Assembly: GCF_018982885.2 (NCBI RefSeq) | Contig: NZ_CP081848.1 | Location: 1,178,001-1,242,000, forward strand | Length of the DNA stretch: 64,000 nt | Reading direction: 5' to 3' | Source: Polymorphobacter megasporae | GTDB taxonomy: Bacteria > Pseudomonadota > Alphaproteobacteria > Sphingomonadales > Sphingomonadaceae | In this document: one piece after another, positions 17,756-27,822 of the stretch | Position numbering within the stretch: position 1 is the first letter of the stretch | How the letters are laid out: each line of letters starts with the position of its first letter | Translations under genes and position numbers: made by a program | Notes under the pieces: generated by a model | Seen by the model: the letters and a program-made list of their open reading frames with translations, nothing else | What the model was told of the DNA's origin: nothing | The model's database searches: none

Positions 17756-18765
17756 CGCGCGCACCGCAGGCGCACCTCGATGCACTCGCCAAGCCCCAGC
17801 GCAGCCTGGGAACGCTCGAAACGCTGGCGGTGCGGCTGATGACGATCCAGCGTCGGCTCGACCCGGTGACGCGACCGCGCGCCTTGGTCGTCTTTGCCGG
17901 CGACCACGGCGTCGTCGCGCAGGGTGTTTCGGCGTGGCCGTCGGCGGTGACGGGGATGATGGTCGCGACGATTGCGGCGGGCAAGGCAACGTCGAGCGCA
18001 CTCGCGGCGGCGCATGGCTGCGATCTCCGCCTCGTCGACGCAGGCACGCTCGGACCGCCGCTCGCCGCACCGCCGCAATTCTACCGCGACGCTGGGGTTG
18101 CGCGCGGTACCGCCGACCTGTCGCAGGGCCCGGCGATGTCGGGCGCGCAATTCGCCGCCGCGTGGGCGATCGGTACCGGCGAAGCGGGCGAGGCCCTCGA
18201 CCGCGGCGCGGTCGTCCTGATCGCGGGCGAGATGGGGATCGGCAATACGACGCCAGCGGCGTGCCTGACGATGCTGCTCGCGGGAGCGCCGCTCGCCGAC
18301 GCGGTCGGGCGCGGCGCCGGAGCCGATGACGCGGTCCTGATCCGCAAGCGCGACGTCGTGCGCGACGCGGTCGAGCGGGCGCTGCCGCGACTCGCTGCCG
18401 ACCCGGTCGCGGCGATCGCGGCGGTCGCGGGGTTCGAGATTGTTGCGATGGCGGGGTTTTTTGCGGAAGGCGCGCGGCGCGGGGCGACGTTGCTGCTCGA
18501 CGGCTATGTCGCAACTGCGGCGGCGCTGATCGCCGAGCGGCTTTCCCCCGGGACCGCCGCGATGATGATTGCCGGGCATCGTTCGGCCGAGCCAGGGCAC
18601 GGCGCGGCGCTCGCGCATCTCGGGCTCGCGCCGCTGCTCGACTGGGGGATGCGGCTCGGCGAGGGCAGCGGCGCGCTCGTGGCATTGCCGTTGCTCGACA
18701 GCGCGGCGGCGCTGGCGTGCGATGTCGCTCTGCTCGCCGACATCGGGGCGGCGCGTGCCGACTGA
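17752..18765 (+). CDS. cobT: nicotinate-nucleotide--dimethylbenzimidazole phosphoribosyltransferase
   Basis: This 337-residue CobT makes alpha-ribazole phosphate from dimethylbenzimidazole and nicotinate mononucleotide. Typical segments are KPQRSLGTLETLA, VVFAGDHGVVAQGVSAWP, AGEMGIGNTTPAACL and, near the C-terminus, GMRLGEGSGA, which holds the catalytic glutamate. It lies between bluB, which makes its substrate, and cobS, which uses its product. Its 3' end overlaps the chosen cobS start by 11 bases. Confidence 0.95.
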   Translation: MTRAPQAHLDALAKPQRSLGTLETLAVRLMTIQRRLDPVTRPRALVVFAGDHGVVAQGVSAWPSAVTGMMVATIAAGKATSSALAAAHGCDLRLVDAGTLGPPLAAPPQFYRDAGVARGTADLSQGPAMSGAQFAAAWAIGTGEAGEALDRGAVVLIAGEMGIGNTTPAACLTMLLAGAPLADAVGRGAGADDAVLIRKRDVVRDAVERALPRLAADPVAAIAAVAGFEIVAMAGFFAEGARRGATLLLDGYVATAAALIAERLSPGTAAMMIAGHRSAEPGHGAALAHLGLAPLLDWGMRLGEGSGALVALPLLDSAAALACDVALLADIGAARAD

Positions 18766-19546
18766 CTGCCCGCGCGCGCTCCGGTGCCCGGGCTGGGCCC
18801 CGCCGCTGCTCGCGGTCCAATTCCTGACGCGGCTGCCGGTGCCGGGGCTCGCGGCGTTGAGCGCCGAGCAGGTCGCGGTCGGGCTCGGCCGCGCCGTCGC
18901 GTGGTTTCCGCTCGTCGGGACACTTATCGGCGTAGTGACGGCGGCGGTCTTCGCCGGAGCTGGGGCGATCTGGCCGCGCGCGATCGCGGTGGTCATTGCG
19001 CTGATCGTCGAGGCGCGGCTGACGGGTGCGTTCCACGAGGACGCCGTCGCCGACTTCTGTGACGGGTTCGGCGGCGGGCGCGATGCCGGTCACGTTCGCG
19101 ACATCATGAAGGACAGCCGGATCGGCACGTACGGCGCGCTCGGGCTCCTCCTCGCGGTCGGGCTGCGCGCGGCGGCGATCGTCGGCCTCGATCCGGTAAT
19201 CGCGACCGCCGCGATTGTCGCATCGGCGACCTTCGGGCGGCTGCTCGTCGTTGTCACGATGGCAGTCATCCCTCCGGCGGCGGCGGGGACCGGTCTCGCC
19301 AAGGATATCGGCGCGGCGATCGGCGGGCGCGATGTCGCCGTCGCGGTCCTGCTCGCGCTGCCCGGGCTGGCGTGGTTCGCGGTGGAGCGCCCGCTGGCGT
19401 TGGTCGCCGCGACCGCCGCCGCCGCGCTGTTCCTGATTTGGTTCAGGGCGCTGCTCCTGCGGCGGATAGGTGGCAGCACCGGGGACTGCCTCGGCTTCGC
19501 GGCGTACGCCGGTCAGCTCATGCTCCTCCTCGCGTCCGCCGCATGA
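18755..19546 (+). CDS. cobS: adenosylcobinamide-GDP ribazoletransferase (cobalamin synthase)
   Basis: The 263-residue integral membrane enzyme joins AdoCbi-GDP and alpha-ribazole(-phosphate), the last assembly step of B12. It shows VQFLTRLPVPG, RAVAWFPLVGTLIG, FHEDAVADFCDGFGGG and MKDSRIGTYGALGL, all CobS signatures, and several hydrophobic helices. No ATG lies near the N-terminus. GTG 18755, inside the end of cobT, gives a length close to the family average of about 250. Confidence 0.92.
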   Translation: MPTDCPRALRCPGWAPPLLAVQFLTRLPVPGLAALSAEQVAVGLGRAVAWFPLVGTLIGVVTAAVFAGAGAIWPRAIAVVIALIVEARLTGAFHEDAVADFCDGFGGGRDAGHVRDIMKDSRIGTYGALGLLLAVGLRAAAIVGLDPVIATAAIVASATFGRLLVVVTMAVIPPAAAGTGLAKDIGAAIGGRDVAVAVLLALPGLAWFAVERPLALVAATAAAALFLIWFRALLLRRIGGSTGDCLGFAAYAGQLMLLLASAA

Positions 19547-20112
19547 GAGTGCGCCGCGTCGTGCTGGTTCGCCATACCGAGGTCGCGCGGGCGTGGCGCG
19601 GGCGCTGTTACGGGCGCAGCGACGTCGGGCTCAGCCGGGCCGGAACCCGCGCCGCGCGTGACCTTGTCGACCAATGGACGGGCCCGGTCGACGCAATCGT
19701 CCATTCGGGATCGCGGCGCGCAGCGATCCTCGCGGGCTGGCTCGGCGCGCGCCTCGGCATCGCCCCGGTCATCGATTTCGACTGGCGCGAGCGCGACTTC
19801 GGCGCGTGGGAAGGGCTGAGCTGGACCGCGATCTGGCGCGCGACCGGACCGGCGATGGATGGGATGCTGACCGCGCCGGACACTTTTCGCCCCGGCGGCG
19901 GCGAGACGACGCGCAACCTCGTCGACCGGGCAGCGCGGGCTTGGGTACGACTCCCCGACGGCGACCGTGTCGTCGTCGTCGCGCACGGCGGCCCGATCGC
20001 CGCGGTTCGCCTGATCCAGGAGCGCGCCGCAATCGGCGAGATTGCCGCCTTTATCCCCGCGCCCGGGTCGATCACCGACCTGTGCCGCGACACCAGAGCG
20101 GTCGTCGACTGA
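19543..20112 (+). CDS. cobC: histidine phosphatase, probable alpha-ribazole phosphatase
   Basis: The 189-residue phosphoglycerate-mutase-fold enzyme carries the catalytic motif LVRHTEV, GRSDVGLSRAGTRAA, WRERDFGAWEG and the second histidine in VVVAHGGPIAAVR. In cobalamin clusters such proteins remove the phosphate of alpha-ribazole phosphate or of cobalamin phosphate. The family alone does not fix the substrate; placement as the last gene of the cobalamin operon, overlapping cobS by ATGA, does. Confidence 0.85.
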   Translation: MRVRRVVLVRHTEVARAWRGRCYGRSDVGLSRAGTRAARDLVDQWTGPVDAIVHSGSRRAAILAGWLGARLGIAPVIDFDWRERDFGAWEGLSWTAIWRATGPAMDGMLTAPDTFRPGGGETTRNLVDRAARAWVRLPDGDRVVVVAHGGPIAAVRLIQERAAIGEIAAFIPAPGSITDLCRDTRAVVD

Positions 20113-20210
20113 CGCGGAAAATCGGCATCGATCGAGTCTTGCCCATCAAAAGTTCATTCCTCCATCCGGTACGATATTGTACACAAATTGGGGGCGCGGA
20201 GTCGAAACGA

Positions 20211-21455
20211 ATGCCTGCTGAACTTGCCACGACGATCGCCGGCCTCATCAAGGCAGAACCACGGGGGGATGTCGTCGCGCGCGCGCTCGATTCGATCCGC
20301 ACGCATCTCGGCATGGACGTAGCTTTTGTATCCGAAATCGTCGGCGACCGGGTCGTGTTTCGGACGGTCGACGCTCCAGGCCTCGGCGAATTTATCAAAC
20401 CCGGCGATTCACACGCGCTCGACGACGTCTTTTGCGGCCACATCCTCGCCGGGCGCTTACCCGAACTGATGCCCGACACCGCCGCCGAGCCGCTTGCCGC
20501 GGCAATGCCGGGGGCGTTGGCGATCCCGATCGGCAGGCATATGAGCGTCCCGCTGCGCCGCGCCGACGGCAGTACCTACGGCATGTTCTGTTGTCTCGGG
20601 CAGGTGGCCGACCCGACGCTGTCCGGGCGCGACCTCGCCATGATGCGCGTGTTCGCCGACCTCGCCGAGTTCGAGATCAACCGCGAGCATGCCGCACGGG
20701 CGATCGTCGACGACCGCCGCAACCGAATCACCAGCGTGATGTCCGACGACGCGATGACGATCGTCTACCAGCCGATCTGGAACCTCGTGACCATGGCACC
20801 CGTCGGCTGCGAATGCTTGAGCCGCTTCGCGTCGTGGCCGAGCTACGGCCCCGATCACTGGTTTGCCGAGGCGGCCGCCGCCGGGCTCGGCACCGCACTC
20901 GAAATTGCCGCGATCCACCGCGGCCTTGCCGGCCTCGCCGCGTTTCCGGACATGGCGTATCTCTCGGTCAACGCATCGCCTGCCACCGTGCTCAGCGGCG
21001 AGCTCGACAGCGCGTTCGCAGGGATCCCGGTCGACCGCATCGTCCTCGAGATCACCGAACACGACCTGATCGTCGACTATCCGGCGATGACGCAGGCGCT
21101 CCGCCCGCTGCGCCGCGCCGGTCTGCGGCTCGCGGTCGACGACGCCGGTGCCGGCTATGCCAGCCTCCATCATATCCTCGACCTGCGCCCCGACCTGATC
21201 AAGCTCGACATGCACCTGACGCGCGGAATCGACGAGGACCGGGCGCGACAGGCGCTGACCGGGGCGATCGCCGGATTTGCTCGCGACATCGGCAGCCTGT
21301 TGATCGCCGAGGGGGTCGAGACGTCGGCCGAACTCGCGACGTTGCGCGCGCTCGGGATCGAGCTGGCGCAGGGCTATCATCTCGGCCGCCCAATGCCGCT
21401 CGACCACGCTGCTGCGCTGTTCGAAAATGGGCGGCCGGCGCTCGCTGCAGCCTGA
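20211..21455 (+). CDS. GAF-EAL protein, probable c-di-GMP phosphodiesterase
   Basis: The 414-residue cytoplasmic protein has a GAF-like sensor domain (residues about 10-160) and a C-terminal EAL domain. The EAL motif reads ECL (VGCECLSRF) and keeps the metal-binding glutamate. Other catalytic elements are present: YLSVNASP, LEITEHD, VDDAGAGYASL, DLIKLDM and LIAEGVET. Hydrolysis of cyclic di-GMP is therefore likely, controlled by an unknown ligand of the GAF domain. It stands alone between the cobalamin operon and the Crp-type regulator. The start at ATG 20211 matches the beginning of the GAF domain. Confidence 0.85.
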   Translation: MPAELATTIAGLIKAEPRGDVVARALDSIRTHLGMDVAFVSEIVGDRVVFRTVDAPGLGEFIKPGDSHALDDVFCGHILAGRLPELMPDTAAEPLAAAMPGALAIPIGRHMSVPLRRADGSTYGMFCCLGQVADPTLSGRDLAMMRVFADLAEFEINREHAARAIVDDRRNRITSVMSDDAMTIVYQPIWNLVTMAPVGCECLSRFASWPSYGPDHWFAEAAAAGLGTALEIAAIHRGLAGLAAFPDMAYLSVNASPATVLSGELDSAFAGIPVDRIVLEITEHDLIVDYPAMTQALRPLRRAGLRLAVDDAGAGYASLHHILDLRPDLIKLDMHLTRGIDEDRARQALTGAIAGFARDIGSLLIAEGVETSAELATLRALGIELAQGYHLGRPMPLDHAAALFENGRPALAAA

Positions 21456-21541
21456 CCGCCCACACCCCCCGACTCTTCAGACTCCCTCACCCCGGATGCG
21501 TGGTGCCGCCGCCGATCGCCCAGCTCGCCCCTGCCGTGACG

Positions 21542-22306
21542 TCAGTCGCCGGTGATCGAAACCACGGTTCGGGCGTCGAAATGCCCGGTCCGCTCCAGCG
21601 GCTCGCCGATCAGTCGCTCATATTCGCTTTCGGCGAGGCCATAGCCGTCGCCCGCGAGCAGCTTGAGCCCGGCACGGTCGCGGATGGCGATCACCGACCG
21701 GCTCGTCGCGATCATTCCGGCGGCGGTCAGCGTCTGCAGCGCGATGGTGACGCCGCCGCGGCGGACGCCGAGCATCATCGACAGGAATTCGTGGGTCAGC
21801 CCGATGTTATCGGCCGGAGCGCGGTCGTGCGCCATCAGCAGCCAGCGCGCGAGGCGCTGCGGGATCGTCAGCCCCGCCGCCGCGATCGAACTCGACAGCT
21901 GGATCATCATCGCTTGGCAATAGCGCAGTAAATGCCGCCGCAACGTCGGGCTCGCGTCGAACGCCTCGGTCAGCGACTCGACCGGCAGGCTAAGCGCCGA
22001 CACCCCGCCGACCTGGACGTACGCCTCGTACGGCGCATTGTCGGTTCCGAGCACCGTCGCGGTTTCCGACATGCCTTCGCGGCCGAACACGCCGACCTCG
22101 CACTGCTTGCCGGCGGGCGTCACCGCGACAATCGAAACGAGGCCGTCTTCGGGAAAATAGACCCGGGTAATCGCCCGGTGCGCCTCGTGGAGGCGCAATC
22201 CGACCGGCAGCGGAATGCGAACGATATCGTTTTCGATCAGCGCATAGTCATCGGGGAGCATATTCCGCAGGAGCAGATTGCTCGCCGACGATTGAGTTAT
22301 CTTCAT
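21542..22306 (-). CDS. Crp/Fnr family transcriptional regulator
   Basis: This 254-residue regulator has a cyclic-nucleotide-binding-like beta barrel (VYFPEDGLVSIVAVTPAGKQCEVGVFGREG) and a C-terminal winged helix (LTHEFLSMMLGVRRGGVTIALQTLTAAGMI). The N-terminus lacks the four-cysteine pattern of Fnr, so direct oxygen sensing by an Fe-S cluster is unlikely. Start ATG 22306 (MKITQSSAS) is preferred because GAGG precedes it. An in-frame ATG at 22369 has none. The ligand and targets are unknown. Confidence 0.85.
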   Translation of the reverse strand: MKITQSSASNLLLRNMLPDDYALIENDIVRIPLPVGLRLHEAHRAITRVYFPEDGLVSIVAVTPAGKQCEVGVFGREGMSETATVLGTDNAPYEAYVQVGGVSALSLPVESLTEAFDASPTLRRHLLRYCQAMMIQLSSSIAAAGLTIPQRLARWLLMAHDRAPADNIGLTHEFLSMMLGVRRGGVTIALQTLTAAGMIATSRSVIAIRDRAGLKLLAGDGYGLAESEYERLIGEPLERTGHFDARTVVSITGD

Positions 22307-22602
22307 CGGGTGGCACCTCTGCGCATCACTGTGCGCGTTCGTACTCCCATAAGATAGGGTAATCGCCACATGGGGCGATTTGCGCGGGCATACTGTCGCC
22401 CGATTGACCCGCGTCAGCGCGCTTACGACGCGACGAGGGGCGAGTTCGGATTTGTTCGGTACCGTACTGCGGTTTTTACACTGTGCCTGTCATATGCCGA
22501 TTGATGCCGAAACGAACTTTTCCACATTCTGTCGTCGGTCGAGCAACTTAACCGCCATGCGACGCCTTCGAATGCTGGTCTCGTGCGCCGACAACGACCG
22601 CT
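22307..22602. other. intergenic region upstream of the Crp-type gene
   Basis: This 296-base stretch lies between the divergently read 5' end of the Crp/Fnr gene and the 3' end of gcvPB. It contains moderately AT-rich DNA and an isolated TTTACACT (22475-22482) without the TGTCGG half seen before PEP-CTERM genes. No ORF with a ribosome binding site or family resemblance and no RNA structure is evident. Confidence 0.5.
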
Positions 22603-24165
22603 TTACTCCGCCGCGATCGATGCTGCGGGCTCGCGCCATGTCAGCACCGGCTTGCGCGCGGCGGCGGTTTCGTCGAGGCGCCGACGCGGAGCGAGGTGCG
22701 GCGATTCCTTGAAGGTCGCGGCGGGTTCGCTGAGCATCCGCGTCGCGATCGACCGCATCGCGCCGATCAATTGATCGAGACTCGCCTTGCTCTCGGTCTC
22801 GGTCGGCTCGACGAGCATCGCGCCGTGGACGACGAGAGGGAAGTACATCGTCATCGGGTGGAAGCCCTCGTCGATCATCGCCTTGGCGAGGTCGAGCGTC
22901 GTCAGCCCCGTCCCCTCGAGGAAGTCGTCGCTGAACAGCGCCTCGTGCATGCACGGCCCGGCATCGGCGAACGGCGCGGTGTAGACGTCCTGAAGGCTGC
23001 GCAGGATGTAGTTGGCGTTGAGGACGGCGTCCTCGGCCACCTGGCGCAGCCCGTCGGCGCCGTGGCTGAGGATGTAGCTCAGCGCGCGGACGAACATGCC
23101 CATCTGGCCGTGAAACGCGACCATCCGTCCGAAGCTGTGATCGTGGTCGGCGGACGCGAGCGCCTGCGCTTCCTCGACGAGCTCGTATTTGTCGCGGACC
23201 TTGCGGACGAATGGCAGCGGCGCGAACGGGGCAAGCGCCGCCGAGAACACCACCGGCCCGGAGCCCGGGCCACCGCCGCCATGCGGGGTCGAAAACGTCT
23301 TGTGGAGGTTGATGTGCATCGCATCGATGCCGAGGTCACCGGGGCGGACGCGCCCGACGATCGCGTTGAAGTTCGCCCCGTCGCAATAGACGTACGCCCC
23401 CGCCGCGTGGACCGCGTCGCAGATCGCGATCATGTCGGGTTCGAACAGCCCGCAGGTGTTGGGGTTGGTGATCATCACTGCGGCGATGTCGGGACCGAGC
23501 CGGGCGGTCAGCGCGGCGAGGTCGACGCGGCCGGCGGCGTTTGCCGGGATGTTTTCGACCGCATAGCCGCAGAAGGCCGCCGTCGCCGGGTTGGTGCCGT
23601 GGGCGCTCTCGGGGACCAGCACGGTTCGGCGTGGGGTGCGGGCCTGTGCGGCACTATGTGCGCCCGTAGCGGCAGCGAGATCGGCGGCATCGTGGGCGGC
23701 GCGGATGGCGAGCATCCCGCACAATTCGCCATGCGCTCCGGCCTTCGGCGACATCGCGACCTCGGGCATATTCGTGAGCTTTTTCAGCCATGTCGCCAGT
23801 TCGTCGATGAGCTGCAGCGCGCCCTGGACGGTGTCGACCGGCTGGAGCGGATGGATGTCGGCGAACCCGGGAAGCCGCGCCATCTTCTCGTTCAACCGCG
23901 GGTTATGCTTCATCGTGCACGAACCAAGTGGGAATATTCCCATATCGATCGCATAGTTCTGGCGGCTTAGCCGGGTGAAATGGCGAACGGTGTCGGGTTC
24001 GCTGAGGCCAGGCAGGCCGATCTCGCGGTGGCGTTCGAGCCCGCCGAGGCGCGTCGCGACGACGGGGACATCGGGCAGGTCGACCCCGCAGCGATCGACC
24101 GCGCCTTTCTCGAAAAGCAAGGGTTCTTCGAGGGTTAGCGCGCGGTTACCGGTGAAAGTAGTCAT
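22603..24165 (-). CDS. gcvPB: glycine dehydrogenase (decarboxylating) subunit 2
   Basis: The 520-residue PLP-dependent P-protein subunit catalyses glycine decarboxylation and transfers the aminomethyl group to lipoylated GcvH. The PLP lysine lies in [33 protein letters not shown] and [15 protein letters not shown] are family signatures. It is the last gene of the gcv operon and its start overlaps the gcvPA stop by 4 bases. The split two-subunit P-protein is standard for many alphaproteobacteria. Confidence 0.96.
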   Translation of the reverse strand: MTTFTGNRALTLEEPLLFEKGAVDRCGVDLPDVPVVATRLGGLERHREIGLPGLSEPDTVRHFTRLSRQNYAIDMGIFPLGSCTMKHNPRLNEKMARLPGFADIHPLQPVDTVQGALQLIDELATWLKKLTNMPEVAMSPKAGAHGELCGMLAIRAAHDAADLAAATGAHSAAQARTPRRTVLVPESAHGTNPATAAFCGYAVENIPANAAGRVDLAALTARLGPDIAAVMITNPNTCGLFEPDMIAICDAVHAAGAYVYCDGANFNAIVGRVRPGDLGIDAMHINLHKTFSTPHGGGGPGSGPVVFSAALAPFAPLPFVRKVRDKYELVEEAQALASADHDHSFGRMVAFHGQMGMFVRALSYILSHGADGLRQVAEDAVLNANYILRSLQDVYTAPFADAGPCMHEALFSDDFLEGTGLTTLDLAKAMIDEGFHPMTMYFPLVVHGAMLVEPTETESKASLDQLIGAMRSIATRMLSEPAATFKESPHLAPRRRLDETAAARKPVLTWREPAASIAAE

Positions 24166-25520
24166 GCCAGCACCTCGTCGAGAGCGTCTTCGAAAGCATC
24201 CATGTCGGCGTCGGTCGCGGTCTCGGTGACCGCGACGACGAGCCCGCGTTCGAGGTCGTGGACCCCCGGGAACAGGCGTCCGAGCGACACCCCGGCGAGG
24301 ATGCCCTTGTCGGCGAGCTTGCGCACCACGGGCCGCGCCTCGACCGGGAGCCGGAGCGTGAACTCATTGAAAAAGTTGGTCGTTACGACTTCGACGCCGG
24401 GAATGCGGCCAAGCCGCTCGGCGAGCTGGACCGCCCGCGCATGGTTGAGCGCCGCCAGCTTGCGCAGTCCGCTTTCACCAAGCAGGCTCATATGCACGGT
24501 GAACGCCAGCGCGCAGAGCCCCGAGTTGGTGCAGATGTTCGACGTCGCCTTCTCACGCCGGATGTGCTGCTCCCGGGTACTCAGCGTCAGGACGAACCCC
24601 CGCCGCCCATCGGCATCGACCGTCTCCCCGCATAACCGCCCCGGCATCGCCCGGACATGCTTCTCCCGGCACGCGAACAATCCGAGGTAAGGCCCTCCAA
24701 AGTTTAGCCCATTCCCGATCGACTGCCCCTCGGCAACGACGATATCCGCCCCCATTTCACCCGGCGAACGGATCAGCCCGAGCGAAATAACTTCGGTAAC
24801 GACGACGATCAGCAGCGCCCCGGCGGCATGGCAGGCGGCCGCCAATGGCGACAGGTCGGCGACATGCCCGAAGATGTTCGGGTTCTGGACGACGACGCAG
24901 CTCGTCTCGCCGTCGACTGCAGCGGCGAGCGCGGCAAGGTCGTCGTCGGGGGTGAAGTCGGGGGTGCGGGTGACCAGCTCATCGTCGGTGAAGCGGGTCA
25001 AGGTCTTCAGAACGCCGGTGTAATGCGGATGGACCCCGCTCGACACGCGCGCGACTTTCCGGCGCGTGACCCGCCGCGCCATGAACACCGCCTCGGTCAT
25101 CGCGGTCGAGCCGTCGTACATCGAGGCGTTGGCGACCTCCATGCCCGTTAGCCGCGCGACCTGCGTCTGGAATTCGAACAGGACCTGGAGCGTCCCCTGC
25201 GCGATCTCGGGCTGGTACGGCGTGTAGCTCGTCAGGAACTCGCCGCGCTGGATGATGTGGTCGACGCTGGCGGGAACATGGTGCTTGTACGCGCCGCAGC
25301 CGAGGAAGAACGGCCCGCCGCTGGCGGTCATGTTCTTCGCCGCCATCGCGCCGAGATGCCGTTCGACCTGCATCTCGGGCATGTGCAGCGACAGCCCGGC
25401 GATCGGGGCGTCGAGCCGCGCCGCGGCGGGGACATCGGCGAACAGCGCGTCGACATCGGGCGCGCCGATGACGCGGAGCATGTCGCGCCGGTCGGCTTCG
25501 GTGTGGGGGAGGTAGCGCAT
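24162..25520 (-). CDS. gcvPA: glycine dehydrogenase (decarboxylating) subunit 1
   Basis: This 452-residue partner of GcvPB forms the alpha half of the P-protein heterotetramer. Typical sequences are [60 protein letters not shown] and [15 protein letters not shown]. Together with GcvT, GcvH and lipoamide dehydrogenase it oxidises glycine to CO2, ammonia and methylene-tetrahydrofolate. It follows the methyltransferase gene by 9 bases. Confidence 0.96.
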   Translation of the reverse strand: MRYLPHTEADRRDMLRVIGAPDVDALFADVPAAARLDAPIAGLSLHMPEMQVERHLGAMAAKNMTASGGPFFLGCGAYKHHVPASVDHIIQRGEFLTSYTPYQPEIAQGTLQVLFEFQTQVARLTGMEVANASMYDGSTAMTEAVFMARRVTRRKVARVSSGVHPHYTGVLKTLTRFTDDELVTRTPDFTPDDDLAALAAAVDGETSCVVVQNPNIFGHVADLSPLAAACHAAGALLIVVVTEVISLGLIRSPGEMGADIVVAEGQSIGNGLNFGGPYLGLFACREKHVRAMPGRLCGETVDADGRRGFVLTLSTREQHIRREKATSNICTNSGLCALAFTVHMSLLGESGLRKLAALNHARAVQLAERLGRIPGVEVVTTNFFNEFTLRLPVEARPVVRKLADKGILAGVSLGRLFPGVHDLERGLVVAVTETATDADMDAFEDALDEVLA

Positions 25521-25529
25521 CAGTTCACC

Positions 25530-26300
25530 TCAGGCTGGCTTGGACGCGTGGAATCGCAGGCGGATGTAGTCGCCGACCCAATTGCCGGCGTGGTCGCACA
25601 GCATTGGGCGGAGGAAGTCCTCGACCTCCTCGGCAAAGCCATCCTGATGCGCTCGGTCGATGCCGAAATTATCGAGGAAGCCCGACCGGAAGGTCTTGAG
25701 CCAGCCGGTGATGCCGGTGGCGAGCGGGGTCGGTCGCGGGATGATCTCGGCGTGGACAGCGGTGAAACCGGCGGCTTCGAGGACAGCGGTATATTCAGCT
25801 GCGGTTTGGTAGACCTGCGCCTCGACCGGCGGCACGGCGTGGCCGTGAACGAGCATCATCGCGCGGATGCCGGCTCGGATCGCAGCGATGTTACCGAAGC
25901 CGCCGCACTCGCCGACAAAGCGGCCGCCCGGCTTCAACGCCTTGAAGACGCCCGCTGCGACTGCCGCCTGGTCGGGCATCCAGTGGAGCGCAGCGTTGGT
26001 AAAGACGGCGTCGAACTCAGCCGCGTAATCCAGCGCCTGCCCGTCGACTTGTTCGACATCGAGCCCGCGCGCCCGTGCTGCGTCGAGCATGTCCGCGTCG
26101 GCATCGACCCCGAGGACCGAGGCACCGGCTGCAACCAGTTTCTCGGTCAGCACGCCGTCGCCGCAGCCAAGATCGAGGATGCGCTCACCCGGTTGCGGGT
26201 TGAGCAGCGCAACAACCGGCGCGCCCAGTGCCGGGACGAAATGCGCGTTGGTCGCGTAGTCGGCGGCGCTCCACGGCTGCGCGGTGTCGGTTGCGATCAC
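25530..26300 (-). CDS. SAM-dependent methyltransferase embedded in the gcv operon
   Basis: The 256-residue class I methyltransferase has the SAM-binding motif [15 protein letters not shown], the acidic motif II residue in [11 protein letters not shown] and [15 protein letters not shown]. It resembles trans-aconitate methyltransferase-like and other small-molecule enzymes; the substrate is unknown. It is locked between gcvH (ATGA overlap) and gcvPA (9-base gap), so it is transcribed under the glycine riboswitch. A link to one-carbon metabolism is inference only. Confidence 0.85.
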   Translation of the reverse strand: MIATDTAQPWSAADYATNAHFVPALGAPVVALLNPQPGERILDLGCGDGVLTEKLVAAGASVLGVDADADMLDAARARGLDVEQVDGQALDYAAEFDAVFTNAALHWMPDQAAVAAGVFKALKPGGRFVGECGGFGNIAAIRAGIRAMMLVHGHAVPPVEAQVYQTAAEYTAVLEAAGFTAVHAEIIPRPTPLATGITGWLKTFRSGFLDNFGIDRAHQDGFAEEVEDFLRPMLCDHAGNWVGDYIRLRFHASKPA

Positions 26301-26668
26301 AGGCTGGCGACGAATGTCTTGTAAGCGGATTCGTCCATCAGCGCGTCGAGCTCGGATGGGTCGGACAGGGTCAGCTTGAAGAACCAGCCGTCGGTCTCCG
26401 GAGCGGTGTTGACCAGCGCAGGATCCTCGGTCAGCGCGGCATTCGCCTCGGTTACCGTGCCCGACACCGGGGTGAAGACGTCCGACGCGGCCTTGACCGA
26501 CTCGACGACCGCCGCAGCGGTACCCTTGGTCACCGTCGTCCCTGCTGCCGGGATTTCGACGAAAACGACATCGCCGAGCTGGCCCTGCGCGTAATCGGTG
26601 ACTCCGACGGTGCCGCTGTCGCCCTCAACCGATACCCATTCGTGGTCGGTGGTGAAGTACAGGGTCAT
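26297..26668 (-). CDS. gcvH: glycine cleavage system H protein
   Basis: This 123-residue lipoyl carrier starts [16 protein letters not shown]. The lipoylated lysine is K59 in [10 protein letters not shown], and [13 protein letters not shown] precedes it. It shuttles the aminomethyl intermediate between the P-, T- and L-proteins. Overlaps of 4 bases with gcvT upstream and with the methyltransferase downstream show tight operon structure. Confidence 0.97.
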   Translation of the reverse strand: MTLYFTTDHEWVSVEGDSGTVGVTDYAQGQLGDVVFVEIPAAGTTVTKGTAAAVVESVKAASDVFTPVSGTVTEANAALTEDPALVNTAPETDGWFFKLTLSDPSELDALMDESAYKTFVASL

Positions 26669-27777
26669 TGCGCGGCTCCAGCTTTGGCAAGGGGTTGGCG
26701 GACGTAGGATTTGGGGAAGAAGGGCATCGGCACGACGGTCGCGGCGAGCAGGCGTCCGCGGACATCGACGTGGAGCGCGGTGCCGTCGGCGGCGAGCGCG
26801 GCGGGGACGTACGCCATCGCGATCGGCGCGCCCAGTGCCGGACCAAAGCCGCCGCTGGTGACTTGTCCGACCTTGATACCATCGACGACGACGCCCGCGC
26901 CCTCGCGAACCGGCTGGCGGCCTTCGATCCGGAGGCCGACGCGCTTCCGGGCGGCACTGTTGAACAATTGGTCGAGGACGATCGCCGCGCCGGGGAAGCC
27001 GCCCTCGGTCTTGCGGCGCTTCGAGATGGCGAAGGCGAGGTTCGCCTCGACCGGCGTGATGTCGGGGGTCAGGTCATGCCCATACAGCGGCAGCCCCGCT
27101 TCGAGCCTGAGCGAATCGCGCGCGCCGAGGCCAACCGGCTTAACCTCGGGCTCGGCCAGCAGCGCCCGGGCGAGCACTTCGACTGCGGCCGCGGGGACCG
27201 ATATCTCGAAGCCGTCTTCGCCAGTATAGCCCGACCGGCTGATCCACAGCGGCACATCCGACCAAGTGAAGCCGCCGGCGCGCATGAAGCTAAGCTCGGA
27301 AACGCCCGGCACCAGCCGCTCGAGCGCGTCGACCGCCTTCGGTCCTTGCAGTGCGAGCAACGCGAGGTCTTCGCGGTGGCTGACGGTGAGGCCGCTCATC
27401 GCTAGATGCGTGATGTCGGCGGTCTTCGTTGCGCCGTTAACGACGAGGTAAATGTCGCCGCTGCGCCGCGTCACCATCAGATCGTCGAGGATGCCGCCGC
27501 GCGGGCTGAGCAGCATCGAATAGCGCAGGCAGCCCTCGCGCAGCCCGGTGATGTCACCAGGGAGCACCGTCTCGAGCGCGACGTCGGCGCCGAGCGGGAG
27601 CGTCAGCTGCCCCATGTGGCTGACGTCGAACAGCCCGGCCGCGGTCCGCGTCCAGTTATGTTCGGCGATGATCCCGTCGTACTGGATCGGCATCGCATAG
27701 CCCGCGAACGCCACCATCCGTCCGCCGAGTTCGCGGTGGAGGGCATCGAGGGGCAAAAGGGCGACGGCTTCGTCCAT
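26665..27777 (-). CDS. gcvT: glycine cleavage system aminomethyltransferase (T protein)
   Basis: GcvT (370 residues) transfers the methylene group from the H-protein to tetrahydrofolate and releases ammonia. It shows [53 protein letters not shown] and [18 protein letters not shown]. The ATG at 27777 ([14 protein letters not shown]) is chosen. The open frame extends 22 codons upstream, but those codons fall in the riboswitch expression region. It is the first gene of the operon. Confidence 0.95.
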   Translation of the reverse strand: MDEAVALLPLDALHRELGGRMVAFAGYAMPIQYDGIIAEHNWTRTAAGLFDVSHMGQLTLPLGADVALETVLPGDITGLREGCLRYSMLLSPRGGILDDLMVTRRSGDIYLVVNGATKTADITHLAMSGLTVSHREDLALLALQGPKAVDALERLVPGVSELSFMRAGGFTWSDVPLWISRSGYTGEDGFEISVPAAAVEVLARALLAEPEVKPVGLGARDSLRLEAGLPLYGHDLTPDITPVEANLAFAISKRRKTEGGFPGAAIVLDQLFNSAARKRVGLRIEGRQPVREGAGVVVDGIKVGQVTSGGFGPALGAPIAMAYVPAALAADGTALHVDVRGRLLAATVVPMPFFPKSYVRQPLAKAGAAQ

Positions 27778-27822
27778 GCAGCGGCTCGCGACAGAGTCCA
27801 GCCGGCGAAAACCGCCAGCCGT

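Noticed and set aside
22464-22482. Possible extra copy of the PEP-CTERM upstream element
   Set aside because: Only TTTACACT is present; the TGTCGG half does not occur 5 bases upstream and no sigma-54 promoter is near.
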